Shown piece by piece: positions 33,471-43,708 of a stretch of 64,000 nt of DNA. The stretch is from Fragilaria crotonensis (lineage: Eukaryota > Bacillariophyta > Fragilariophyceae > Fragilariales > Fragilariaceae). A model generated the notes under the pieces. It was not told the origin of the DNA. It was given only the letters and a program-made list of their open reading frames with translations, and did no database searches. The position numbers were made by a program, and so were the translations under genes. Within the stretch, counting starts at the first letter, position 1; each line of letters begins with the position of its first letter. The stretch is taken from positions 1 through 64,000 of the forward strand of contig JAKSYS010000202.1 in assembly GCA_022925895.1 (NCBI GenBank). Reading direction: 5' to 3'.

Positions 33471-35834
33471 GTTCCAAACGAGAACGAACGCGACAACAGA
33501 CTGGTTTCGAAGCGGCGCAGCAACACACTTCGCCCTCTCTCACCAAACCTCCAACATGACTTGGCTTCCTGTGGCGGTACACAGATTTTGAGTAGCCAGT
33601 CATCTCTGTGGGACATTCGCATGCACGGCATAGTTGTTTGATTTTTGCAAATCGTGCGGTGTAGTGCCCGCAAAGACGATCGTGACCCTTCGTGTCACCA
33701 ATTATGAAAGGGACAAAGGGGTGAAATACGACGTCGTGGACAGTCTTCTTGTATTGAAGCTTCCACTTGAAGCCTTTGTCCTGCAAACTTAAAAAACCTG
33801 ATGCCGAAAGAATAAATGCAATCTGCATGTGATACTCATTCAACATCGCCATCTTGACCAACCGATCCATCCTTCTGTGGAACAGTTGCGTACAGTCTCC
33901 GCCATCTTGTCCTCCTCCCCGCAATCGAATCTGCCTGACGACGGTATTGCATTCAGCAACGACAACAGCAACTTTGATGATGACCATGCTCAGTTGCTTC
34001 TTTGCTCTCTGAATACGACAACGCATGGGACAACTGAAGAACAAGGCTCGGAAGTTTCACTCGACGTAAGCTCCCGACGCCTCCTGAACTGGAAGGAATG
34101 GCAAGACGCCAAATTCAAGCAGCTTGATTTGATGGCCAAACAAGACATGTATGGCATCCCTGTTCCTGCTCCCAGAGATGCCATTGTGCTACGGCATCAT
34201 TGGAACTATGCCATCAAAGGTGACGGCACTCAGAAGGCAAGAAATTGCTGCAACGGTTCCCTCGCAGCTCCGCAGCTCAAGTTGGCTAACACCTATTCTA
34301 GCTGCATTAAACAACCTTGTATGTGCCTTTTCTTTGCTCTGTGTGCTCGCGAGGGTTATATCAGCCTGAAAGTGGACGCAATGAACGTGTATGCTAACTC
34401 GCCGCCACTGAATCAGCCCACGTTCGTGGTCATCGATGATCAGTACACCGACTGGCTGGTATCTCGCTCATCATGGTGCTGTCGTCTCGTGAAATGGTGC
34501 TCCCTGTTCAGAACGCTTCCAAGGACATCCAGAATCCGGTGCTCTCTGGGAAAAGTTTGTCAACCCGTGATCGCTCAACGTGGTTTCACTTCGACCACCC
34601 ACAAGTGCAGCCTCTATCAAGGGACTTACAAGGGACACCGAATGCTTATCTGTCATCAAGTTGATGACTTGGCCATCGGATGTGCAAACATTGATGCCAT
34701 TAAGGACCTTGCTTGTATCATTTGCACCAAAGATGGCATCGATCTCCGCGACAAACCTATACTGGACTCTTTCAATGGCGTCGACGTTGACCAACGCGAC
34801 CGATATATCAAGATCACGTGTGAAACATACATTGATAAACTGTTGGCGCACTATGGTTGGTCGTCATCTGGATCACGGGAGACCGACAAAAAGCCTACTG
34901 AACCACTTGCCGCATCAACAACACAACAAATGTTTGATGACTATGCTACTGCACCCCGTGACAGAACTGCAGAGTATTGTGATCTTGAAATGGCTGCTGG
35001 GTTTTCGTATCAAAGTGTCTTGGGTGCATTAATCTATGCCTATGCGGTTGCTCGGCCGGACATCGGATACGCGGTTACGACACTTGCACGTATCTCCGAT
35101 CACCGGCAAAGGTGCACTACAACGCCTTGCGCCGTGTCGCACGTACCTACGTATGACAAAAATTGGGGTTTGCTCTATTGGAGGAACGCGCTTCTCGTCA
35201 CTTCCGCACGCCTGGCAACTTCAAGACTCTCACCCGGATCCGTCCCTCCTGATTACCCGCAAGTGCAATCCTCTACCGAACTTGCTGGTTACCTTGACGC
35301 AGCCCATGCAACAGACCTTTGTCACGCGTCGTTCGATCACTGGGCCTGTTCATGTTCTGCGGTAGCCCTTTGGCTTACAAGTCGAAGATCCAATGGACCG
35401 TTTCCACCAGCTCCACTGAAGCAGCGTTCCTGCCGCTGTCCATGCTGCCAAGATTGCTAAGTACCTTGATCGATCCTTTCGGAGCTCAGGTTCGCGCAAC
35501 TTGGCCCAACCACGTCGTTCAAAGACAACAAGGCCACCATCTTGATGATTAATGCAAGTCGTCCCACGCCGCGTGCTCGTCATATTGACATCCAGCATTT
35601 TTCCCTCCAATAATGGAAGGAAGCAAAGGAGATTGTTCTTTCTCACATTCCTGGTGTTGTCAACTCTGCGGATTCCCTGACAAAATTGCTTGGTTCCACG
35701 CTCCGCCATCATCACGTTTGCCGCCTTATGGGTCACTATGGTGCTCTGTGGATGCCCCCGGCCCCCTAAAGTTCTTCTCCTTCAAGATACACTTCTGTTG
35801 CTCATTGCATGCCTTGGCTTACAATGGGGGAGTG

Positions 35835-36748
35835 TGTCAGTGCATATTTCATTCTTGCTACTGTGCAACTCGTCTAATTGCGCACAGTCTACTGTCTACA
35901 GTTGTTGACATGCATGAGCAATGCACAACTCCGACTAGTTTAGCTTAAGGCCGATGTACTCCATTGGCTCACAACTTCTAACTTAGCCTAAAACTACTAT
36001 CTGTCTCTGTCCCATAAAAAACCTCCCAGAACTTTTAACGAGAACACGTTTTCACTGTTACAATCAGTCATTCCGGTGTAGAAAATGATATCAATCCTAC
36101 GTGCTGACCATGCTGGCGCGTTGCGGATAAAAAAATTGCGCTTGGCGGTTATTTCCGTTTCGCCAAAACCTAAGTACTTTTGATTTGCAATACGTTCTTT
36201 GCATTGTGTCTTCACAACTTGTCTTGATGTTGCACTTCCCTTGTCAACACAAGACAAAGAGATGATTCGTGAAGTTCGGGTACTCAAATGTCCATCTTTA
36301 AGGTTATTTCACCCAAAAACTTGAATGGGCTGATTTTTCTGACTTTGAAATTGAAAATGAACATTCAAATCATAAAGCCGATATATAAACCTATACATGA
36401 ATCGCTAGCTTTCATTTACGTTTATTTGAATGACCTGACGTTTTGGGAGAATGCCAGAATTTTTCTAAGTAGTGATATCTCTGGTGTGTTTTTATGGGAC
36501 AGAGGAGTACACTCATCCGCATTCTTGCCGGTCTACAATTGTGGGTGAAGAGGTACAGTTATTGCTTGTCCACGCCAACTCACGACATCACCATCACCAA
36601 CATCGACGCCTTCGCGCCGCGCTCTTGACACCGCGGCGCTCTTGTTCATTGTGCTGTCGTTCCTCTTCTGTTTCCGTCGATTCTGCACTCACCCGACTCC
36701 CAAGCGAGTCAAGGTTTGTGGAACCGCCGTACTAGAGAGGGTCTCACA
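35835..36748 (+). repeat. 3' LTR of element D, with a MITE-like insertion
   Basis: TGTCAGTGC...TCTCACA, matching 56716-57127 in two blocks (35835-36000 and about 36510-36748) separated by the insertion at 36005-36504. Confidence 0.88.
36005..36504. mobile_element. MITE-like non-autonomous DNA element
   Basis: A 500 bp insertion in the D LTR with perfect 16 bp terminal inverted repeats: CTCTGTCCCATAAAAA at 36005-36020 and its complement at 36489-36504. It has no convincing coding sequence. The interior is AT-rich, especially in the second half. The uninterrupted sequence is visible at about 56870-56890 in the other LTR copy. A target-site duplication could not be fixed. Confidence 0.8.
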
Positions 36749-36925
36749 GAGCCAGAGGCCAGAGTAGTGGTTTGCCTGGTTATGGTGACGCGCCCGATTG
36801 TGATTGTTCGGGCGCTGGGGTATCATCTGTCATCTGCCTCCGACTGTCCGTCTCCCCTCCACTGACGGCGTTCGTGCGTATGCATTTGTGCGTATGCGTG
36901 GGGTTTCGATTAGAATGCAAGGAAA

Positions 36926-37041
36926 TGACGTCAATCGTGACGTCACAGTACTGACACTTTCACGTACCACCTACGGTCATACAGTACTCCGTAAAGACAG
37001 TAACATAGTGAGAGCATGCTGATTGGTACGGCTTGACGTCA
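36926..37041 (+). promoter_or_regulatory. Three TGACGTCA (CRE-type bZIP) sites
   Basis: Perfect 8 bp palindromes at 36926-36933, 36938-36945 and 37034-37041, 168-283 bp ahead of the ATG at 37209. TGACGTCA is the classic CRE/bZIP site. Related CO2/cAMP-responsive elements with a TGACGT core are known upstream of diatom carbonic-anhydrase genes. Two of the sites are only 12 bp apart, centre to centre. Confidence 0.55.
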
Positions 37042-37066
37042 TTTCGTTATACTTGAGAGTGTATTC

Positions 37067-37101
37067 TTGCATGTTGCATGTTGCATGTTGCATGTTGCAA
37101 G
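37067..37101. repeat. Short tandem repeat (TTGCATG)n
   Basis: Four perfect copies of TTGCATG plus a partial one, ending TTGCAAG, about 110 bp upstream of the gene start. Confidence 0.85.
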
Positions 37102-37208
37102 TACACAACAATGACTGCACATCAAGTGATATCATTGCGACTAAATTGCTTGGACCACCTCCTTTTGAAGTGCACCTAGAAACAGGCTATTTGGTCTAGT
37201 TTATCATT

Positions 37209-38345
37209 ATGGAGAGACTTGCATCTAATCAACATCGACCGAAGGGACAAGGCTTCATTCTTTTGTCATTCTTTATGTTCGGATTAGGCTACTTCTTTGG
37301 TCGCTTTTATGGTGATGATGTCAACGTGAGTTATCTGCCCCTTCGTACTGTACTCCGTAGCGACAGCACTCAATCGCCCGGACCAGATCCCACTACTCGG
37401 GGAACACAGAAACTGCGGTTTAACTGGACGTCGCTTCCCCCGCAGTCGGAAATTGCGAAACGGCTCTGGGTTTTACAAAGAAATTGTTCTTTGCCGGTTA
37501 AGAATTATGTTTGGCGAGCACACTGGGGGTTGGGTTCTGACTTGCATGTTTGGTCAAACCAGCTGTGGGGAGCTATGTTGGATTCACACAGAGTAAAAGC
37601 ACCGTATCCATGGGCGTGGAAGGATACATCAGTTTGTGGACAGAATTCAACCTGGTTATGCTACTTTCCCGCTGCGGAAGCATCTTGTCCCGGTGAAATA
37701 GTCCTTCCGGGCCTTCAAAATGAGAGATGGAGTGGCATTCCCCGTAAGAATGCCGAATACAATGTCACAGAGTTTCGTGCTGGCGCAACGGAATTCCTCT
37801 TTTCATCCGTTTCTCAAGTTGTCATTCACGAAGCCGAACGGCAGCTTCATTCAGTCTTTGGTGAGAAAGGAGTACCGCCAAATCTCATTACAATGAACAT
37901 AAGATGGGGCGACAAGTCAGCCGAGGGAGCCGCTACCGTGATTTCGGATTTCGTCACCGCTATCGAGACAATAGTGAAAGAAAAGAATCTTGACTCAGTT
38001 CACATTTTGTTGTGTACCGAAGATCCCATTGCCGAGAAAGCGTTTCGACTTGCAGCACACCCGTCGTGGAAAATATATATGGACCAATACTACACGGAGT
38101 ATCTCCCCTTTCGAATGAATCGCACAGAACTCTACAACGCTCATGCCTTCATCACTGCGGATCTGAACGGTAAGCCTGGACTCTGGGCGCTGGGGTCTTT
38201 GTTGGTAGCTATGGAAGCCAATTACTTCGTGCTGACCACCATTTCCAATTGGTCTCGTCTGATGAATGAGCTCAGAAAGAACGTGGTCAATCCTCGATGC
38301 GGCAACTGCACTTACATGATTGACCTTCAAGCTGGAGAATGCTAA
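37209..38345 (+). CDS. Type II membrane glycosyltransferase, fucosyltransferase-like
   Basis: A single open frame of 378 residues. It has a short basic N-terminus (residues 1-14), one hydrophobic signal anchor (about 16-31) and a luminal domain with eight Cys and seven N-glycosylation sequons (N72, N92, N146, N185, N304, N347, N366). This is the layout of a Golgi type II enzyme. Residues 226-240 (LITMNIRWGDKSAEG) resemble the HxRRxDK GDP-fucose-binding motif of FUT8/POFUT-type fucosyltransferases. A beta-alpha segment VHILLCTED (264-272) and a C-terminal ALGSLLVAMEANYFVLTT (327-344) fit the same GT-B-like fold. Substrate is unknown. The His of the motif is Asn here, so it may be a divergent GT23-like enzyme. 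The ATG sits in ATTATGG with no better start nearby. It is intact, unlike nearly everything else in the window. Confidence 0.6.
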   Translation: MERLASNQHRPKGQGFILLSFFMFGLGYFFGRFYGDDVNVSYLPLRTVLRSDSTQSPGPDPTTRGTQKLRFNWTSLPPQSEIAKRLWVLQRNCSLPVKNYVWRAHWGLGSDLHVWSNQLWGAMLDSHRVKAPYPWAWKDTSVCGQNSTWLCYFPAAEASCPGEIVLPGLQNERWSGIPRKNAEYNVTEFRAGATEFLFSSVSQVVIHEAERQLHSVFGEKGVPPNLITMNIRWGDKSAEGAATVISDFVTAIETIVKEKNLDSVHILLCTEDPIAEKAFRLAAHPSWKIYMDQYYTEYLPFRMNRTELYNAHAFITADLNGKPGLWALGSLLVAMEANYFVLTTISNWSRLMNELRKNVVNPRCGNCTYMIDLQAGEC

Positions 38346-38648
38346 CATTTGGTAGTAAATACTGTGGTACTGTACTGGTGTGTGACAGACTTTTAGTACC
38401 GCTCCTACGTAGTTTACCGTTTACATTATCCAGTGCAACAATACACATTACACCAGTGCACAGTATACGTCGTACCGTTACTGTCATACGGGAATCAAAT
38501 CCCACTCAGAAATGGCAACGATCGTTTTCATGTCGTTTGTCATAAAAACGACCATTTCTCGCCCAACGCTTCACCTCGCTCGCTCCCTTCAGACGTACAC
38601 ATTCTCAGACGTGCACTCTTCAGACGTACGTCGTTTCTTTTGTGATCC

Positions 38649-38671
38649 TGAGTGTTCCTGAAGAACACTCA
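38649..38671. repeat. Perfect 9 bp stem hairpin
   Basis: TGAGTGTTC at 38649-38657 and GAACACTCA at 38663-38671 pair perfectly around a 5-base loop. Confidence 0.8.
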
Positions 38672-38676
38672 TCAAA

Positions 38677-38711
38677 AGAAATTGATCATCATTTGATGAT
38701 CAACAATTTCT
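38677..38711. repeat. Second hairpin, interrupted long stem
   Basis: AGAAATTG pairs with CAATTTCT and ATCATCA with TGATGAT, with a 3-base bulge. It lies six bases from the preceding hairpin. Confidence 0.75.
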
Positions 38712-38717
38712 CACAAT

Positions 38718-39487
38718 TTGTCAACAACTGTAAATATATTTAGCCGGCCCCCATTTTATCCAATGTACAATTTTCGTAGCAGCGTAACTGACCATGACGA
38801 CTTTTTACCCGCCATCGTCACGATTCAGTCCCCCTGTAGCGATAGCCAGTGTACTAGTACCCACTTGGCTACCGACGTCACCGTAGGACTCGTCCACCCA
38901 TGTCCACATACTGTAGTGTTAGCTACGCGCAACGTAGCACCATCTACTTGCATCGTACCTACAGATACTAGCACAGTCGCTTCGCCTACTAGCACTGTGT
39001 CTACGTCTACATGTACTGTAGTTACACCTAGTCAACCCGTAGCTCAGTATACCCGTCCCGTAGACTCCCACGGGTATACCGTCGTGTCTGCTACTAGCAC
39101 TCCCGCTTCCTCTGCCGCTAGCGTAGCATCCAGTAGCCCTGAAACCGTAGCACCGGCCAACGTTCGTACTGTAGCGACCGATACCGTCACCGTGACGTCA
39201 CCACCTGCCTGCGACCCCGGTCTGGCGTGCGCCCGATTTAACCATGGTCTGGCCTCCACTCCGCGCTCGCACGCAGAATCTATCATGGTTCACTCGCCTA
39301 GAATCAACCGACTTAGGCAGGCATCCTCTGCCCTTTTTAACTCTGATACCTTCAGGTTAGTTAGGCACAGGAATTCAGTTATGCTTCCATCTAAACTGTC
39401 AGATCTGAAGCAACTGAAAATAACAGAATTTTTCAACAGAGCTCCCCCAGATTCAAAGTGCACACAATTTATTAAGAACTTAGTCAA
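38718..39487 (+). pseudogene. Ser/Thr/Val-rich ORF with a PIP-box-like motif, truncated
   Basis: The ATG at 38718 opens a frame of about 256 residues before it runs into copia fragment I. Roughly residues 50-165 are Ser/Thr/Val/Pro-rich low complexity. The C-terminal part is basic and contains QLKITEFF (about 39411-39434), which fits the QxxIxxFF PCNA-interacting (PIP-box) pattern. No other domain is recognised. PIP boxes occur in DNA-replication and repair proteins and in some LINE proteins. The ORF could be the N-terminus of such a protein or of an unknown mobile element. A chance frame is possible given the low complexity. Confidence 0.3.
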
Positions 39488-42000
39488 TAGAATTCCCTGC
39501 TTGGCCATCTCCTGGAGCTTCCTCATCGAGATGTGTCCAAATTGATGGTGGATCGCCAATAGCTCTGCCAGGTCATTGGCTGGCTGTCGGTCCTCCTCGT
39601 CGAGAATTATGTTGACGTTTGTTGTTCGCGGCAGGTCCATATCGGCTGTCGTCGGTTGCTGTCTCGTTTGCGGCGTCGTCCCTGTTGTTGCCTTCGTTGT
39701 TTCCCCCTTTGAGGGCGTACTGGATGGGCCGTCGAGGTCGTGTGTCGCCGATGTTGGATCGGAATCGGTCGGACTGCGCCACACGTTGTTCTTCTGACTC
39801 GCGCCGCATGCTTCCATCTCGTCATCGTCTTCGTCATCCGGCACGAATCCGGATGGTATCGCGATTACGCCCGAGTCGTTTCCTCCAGTTCGGCCTCACT
39901 ACAGAAGGCTCGAAACTTGTCGAAGCCTGATGCCATCGAGAAGGTAGCAACATTGTCTCGTTTGCCAAGTGGGATCCTCATTTTGAACTTGCCTCCGCCC
40001 CAAAATAACACACACTCCCTGCCGTTCGTGTATTCGCCACATTGGTCGCGGTCCGGTCCTGTCGTCTGTGTCTGTGACCAGTGTTGCGGGCTCAGAAGTC
40101 GAACTCGTCCGTCGGGAACGTAGTAAGAGTTTGGGATTGTAAAGGTGTGTTTCCTTCCCATTTCGTCCTCCCAACTCCAACGTAGCGTGCCGATCTGCAC
40201 GTTAGTCGTTTTCGTTCCGGCGAATCCCTTCACAACCCGATCCGTTGGTCGCAGCTTTCCAACGAAGTCGTCCTTGACGTGTGATATACATCCAGAGCAT
40301 CGGTTGTCTATTCCTATCGTTTCGGAGTCTGTGTCAAATTGTGCCTTCTTTCGGTCGCTATCGTAGCGTTCGCTTGCATGGCGAGGACTGTCATTGCCAT
40401 CGCAGTCCCCTTGGCCGCCAGCTTGTCTTGCAATTGATGCGATTGTGTGAGTGTCGCCGACGGCTCTTGGTCTTGATGTTCTTCAGGATCCAATCTCCCA
40501 GGTCGTTCGAGTAGCATTCAATCATCTGCCAGCATCTTGTCCATGCTGTCGTGACGATGAGTCCTTCCTCCTCCCGACTCTGTTTGTTGTCGCTTCGCCG
40601 ACAAACACTCGTGTCATCATATGACAGACGATTGCGATGATGGTGGGTATAGACCAACACAACGTTAGTAAAATCCGCACTACTAGTGTGTTAGTCCACC
40701 CTCCCCGTCATTCGCTGTCCTCGTCCTCAGTCGTGTCCTTCTCGGCCGACTGTTCCATCTTGGAGATGAAGGCCTTTGCAACCTTGAGTTTCTTTTCGAT
40801 CGTCTTCTTTTTGTCCGATCCGGTCGATTCGCGCTTGCGCTTCTCTCCGGCTGCGTCCGCGGCCAGGCCCTTGCACTCCTTTGGCTTATGGGCACGCCAC
40901 TTCTCGCATTTGCCACCGGTGTCCTTTCCACACCAGTACCAGGTGTGGCCTTTGAAATCGACCTCCTTCTTGTCTCCCTGTTTTGGTGCCTTCCACTTCT
41001 TTGGGTGGTCGCCCTCCTTCTTCTTCGAGGATTGCTTGTCACCTCCCGATTTGGTCGTTTTCTTTTTCGAATTCTCGGAGGACACCTTCTTGTTAAGCGA
41101 CTTCATCGTAGAGTTGAATTTTGCCTCCAACGCCACAATCTTTTCTTCAGCTGTTGGTGCGTTCCATGTGCCCTTCTCAACCATCGTGTCGTACTTGTTC
41201 TTGGCGGCGATCATCAGGTCATCGGGAGTTAACTCCTCTCCTTCTTCATGGTCGTCCTGCTTGCGCATGAGCCAGGCTCGGAAGACTTCGTCGCTCACGG
41301 CTCCGTATCCCATGAAGAGGTTGATTAGGAGATCCGACGTTTTCTGGTTCCGCGCTGTCAACGATTGGACCAAGAGCTTGACATATTGATTGAACTTGCC
41401 TATGTCACTGTCCACAGTCAATATGTAGCTATCGAGGTTTGACAGTTTCGTACGAATTTGGTTGGTGGTCGCGTTGGTGTCGAGGTGGCTTTCCCCTGAT
41501 GATGATCTTTAGGAGAGCCACACCGCTGCACAGATCGTTGTCACCGATCCGATACTGTTCCGACCACAGGGAGATTCTCTTCTTCGCGGCATTCGAGAGA
41601 GACGCCATGAGACACTTGTAGAGCATGTAGGTGTCTTGAGCTTCGCGTCCTTCTTCGTTGATGTGCTGCAATTCGGATACAACGACTTGCTCGAGCGAAA
41701 TCGTTCCGTAGTTGTCGATGAGCAGAGTCTCTCCTGCACCGGGTCGCCATTCTCCGTCACTTCCAGCGTGATGTTCAGGATGCTGTCGGACCATCCCATC
41801 TCGTCGGCTCTGTCTTGGACATCCTTGAGGAACTGGTAGAGGCCCTCATCCTCACACTCGAAGGGTTCCTTGCAGACTTCCCTGATTGCCGACTTGTAGA
41901 TCTTGGAATGTTCGGACTTGGTGTAGTCCAGCAGTCCTTCAACCGCTAGCGCTGGAGAGAACGCGAAGGCGACCTCCGGTTCGTCGGCTGGTTCATCCAT
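39488..42000 (-). mobile_element. Copia fragment I: gag, protease and start of pol
   Basis: On the minus strand: gag beginning MDEPADEPEVAF at 42000; a Lys-rich gag end with a Cys/His-containing WYWCGKDTGGKC context (about 40950-40930); a protease-like block (about 40366-39870); and a GAG-pre-integrase block HHQFGHISMRKLQEMAKQG (about 39555-39495). The element stops there; integrase and RT are absent. It is broken, with about four breaks, and its gag and protease do not resemble those of A, C or F. Confidence 0.75.
40690..42000 (-). pseudogene. Fragment I gag region
   Basis: The N-terminal part is helical and acidic (about 42000-41500), followed by a long charged C-terminal part with Lys/Glu runs. 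The Cys/His cluster near 40950-40900 could be a divergent zinc knuckle. No residue-level model is offered. Confidence 0.65.
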
Positions 42001-42329
42001 GATGATACCTTGTTCTTCTTGTTAGTAACTTAGCGCAGAGGAAGCGTGTGATTTACCCGGTGTTGCGCTGATCAACAAGTGATAACAAAACTACGGGGTA
42101 AGGGCTTTTGATAAAGTAGACGTACTAAACATTGTGATTAGATTATGTCGTGGGTTTTCGAATCGGCAGTCGTATTCCCCGTGTTTTCATACGTGGAAAG
42201 ACCGTAATTTGCTCCCCGCGACTCGGTCCGCGACTAACCGCGACTAAATACGAATGTATGCCTCTGCGCTCACATTATGTTGGTTTTGCGCTCGTAACAG
42301 TACGGTACGTTACATGCCAGTATCATCAC
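42001..42329. other. Leader or remnant LTR between two copia fragments
   Basis: No supported coding sequence. It lies 5' of gag of fragment I (-) and just ahead of fragment J (+). A second LTR copy is absent, so edges cannot be set. Confidence 0.35.
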
Positions 42330-43428
42330 ACGTTGGGCGGTTGAACTCGGGCGCATCGATATATATATTGAAGTCTCGTTACTTTCGCAACATCTTGCCT
42401 TACCTCGAGTTGGACACCTTGAGGATGTGTATCACGTGTTTGCTTACTTAGTACAGAAATATCCCAAGTCGAGAATCATCTTTGATCCCACCGACCCGGT
42501 GCCTGCAACTCCGACAGCCGTCGTGAAGCCTGATTGGTCATCGTTTTATAGCGAGTCAGAAGAAGAATTACCCCCTAGAATGCCCGAGCCGCTTGGCAAT
42601 CCGGTAACTATACATGTGTTTGTTGACGCCAATCATGCGGGAAATGTGGTTACGCGTCGTTCACATACAGGAATTCTGGTCTTTATCCAGAACTCGCCCA
42701 TTCTTTGGGTGAGCAAACGGCAAAACACCGTTGAAACTTCTACCTTCGGGAGTGAATTCGTGGCCATGCGACATGCTCGAGATGTCATCATTGCGTTGCG
42801 TTACAAATTGCGAATGTTCGGGGTGCCTCTTGAGGGGCCGGCGCAAGTATATTGTGACAACCAAGGTGTCGTGAAGAATGCCAGTATCCCAGAATCGGTT
42901 TTGAGTAAGAAGCACAACGCCATTAACTATCATGCGGTCACGGTCCGTGAAGCTGCCGCTGCAGGCGTGCTACAGGTCTTGAAGGAGGACACGCAGACGA
43001 ATCTGGCGGACTTGTTCACCAAGGTCCTTCCGGCTGATCGTCGACGTGAGTTGCTCAGTTGTATACTCTACAATCTTTGATTTGTGCCCAAGGTTTCCAA
43101 CCAGTGAATGGTATCGGTACCTCATGCGCGACTCGTTCGTGGGCTCTAATGCAGGTTCATGGTTTATGGTTTATGTGAAGTTCGTATTGCGGGGACTGTT
43201 TAATATGAGCCAATACTGTCGTGGTACGATACGGTGCAATCTCGTGCGTCATCTGATTTGACGTTGACATCTATCAATCCGAATCCACATAAGGGGTATG
43301 TTCCCTAGCTTATGTCTAGTGTAATTAGTGCTCACTTCTCTATCTTGTTGAATATCATCTTGCTTCCCTTGTTATAGGCTTAAGACTTTAGCAACTTGTG
43401 CGGTGAGTAGTGCAATATAACTCTAACA
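42330..43428 (+). mobile_element. Copia fragment J: RNase H and 3' LTR
   Basis: The plus-strand RNase H has FVDANHAGN (about 42620), RRSHTGILVF, TVETSTFGSEF (about 42730) and YCDNQGVV (about 42850), and stops near 43080. GCGGGGAC (43189-43196) precedes an LTR beginning TGTTTAATAT. It is related to A/B/E/F in RNase H and in the GGGGAC tract, but its LTR is different. It is only the 3' end of an element, with about one or two breaks. Confidence 0.8.
43197..43428 (+). repeat. 3' LTR of fragment J (edges inferred)
   Basis: It starts TGTTTAATAT directly after GGGGAC and is taken to end at CTCTAACA, giving TGTT...AACA ends and 232 bp. No second copy exists in the window to confirm the right edge. 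Confidence 0.6.
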
Positions 43429-43708
43429 AAAAAGACTGAGTTCGGGGAAGTAAAGATCTCCCCGAACAGGTCGCAACAATTTATAACGTTAACATAAACT
43501 GGCGAAGGACCCACATATAACCTGAAGCCTCGAGCTCCGAGTTCAGAGAACTCGTATGTGTATGCTGGGCTAGAGTGGTTAAGTCCCTCGGCTCATGCAA
43601 TAACTCAGTCTTTTTACATTGAGATAATTGACACTACCTTCAAGGTCGTGCATTCTGATCAGACAAGAGACTTAGAAGGCTAAAGCTTAATTTGTTCAAC
43701 ACATTAAC

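Larger units (their letters stand above)
31432..33890 (-). pseudogene. Second KDZ/Plavaka-like transposase, degenerate
   Basis: Minus-strand blocks in order: FVPFIIGDTKGHDRLCGHY with a Cys-rich LCRACECP (about 33710-33620); NVFNKVRFGQHNARG and GACPGEILHLITLGWFKYCLESF (about 32925-32790); a Trp-rich WIHIISCLLQWHQWMKQP (about 32340); KMHLALHISKDILDHGVPN and SSYAESAHIPLAKNT (about 32180-32070); and the tail GMYAVLESYD / NNMIGLYTHF (about 31545-31450). The VNSSYAESAHIPLAK / NTQKRVASFTRQAA order mirrors the FGAPRGYN / KRPGRRAQ part of the transposase at 16122-18858, so both are the same superfamily. It is interrupted by an LTR-like repeat (32955-33280) and many frame changes, and its N-terminus is replaced by copia element D. 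Confidence 0.55.
33895..36748 (+). mobile_element. Copia element D, 3' part with its 3' LTR
   Basis: RT-like blocks on the plus strand include WNYAIKGDGTQKAR (about 34200), SLKVDAMNVYANSP (about 34360), HQVDDLAIGC (about 34660, in place of YVDD) and GALIYAYAVARPDIGYAV (about 35025). An RNase H part follows to about 35765. The tract TGGGGGAGTG precedes the LTR at 35835. The 5' half is missing; it abuts the second transposase near 33890. The fragment is broken, with about four breaks. Its LTR is diverged from the 56716-57127 copy, so it is old. This is a different copia family from A/B/E, C and F. Confidence 0.8.
36749..37208. other. Upstream region of the fucosyltransferase-like gene
   Basis: Non-coding. 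It holds three TGACGTCA sites, a TTGCATG short tandem repeat and the likely promoter of the gene at 37209. Confidence 0.6.
38346..38717. other. Intergenic region with repeats and two hairpins
   Basis: Non-coding. It contains three CAGACGT copies (about 38590-38630) and two adjacent inverted repeats (38649-38671, 38677-38711). It lies downstream of the fucosyltransferase-like gene and upstream of the Ser/Thr-rich ORF. Confidence 0.5.

Noticed and set aside
35997-36287. 96-residue minus-strand ORF in the MITE-like element
   Set aside because: Its C-terminal residues are simply the inverted end read through; no domain, and it covers only half the element.
40637-41389. Long Ser/Phe-rich plus-strand ORF
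   Set aside because: It lies antisense to the gag of fragment I and its composition is the mirror of Lys/Glu-rich coding sequence.
43560-43625. tRNA-like text (TGGTTAAGTCCCTCGGCTC) in the gypsy leader
   Set aside because: No full cloverleaf could be drawn: acceptor and T arms do not pair.
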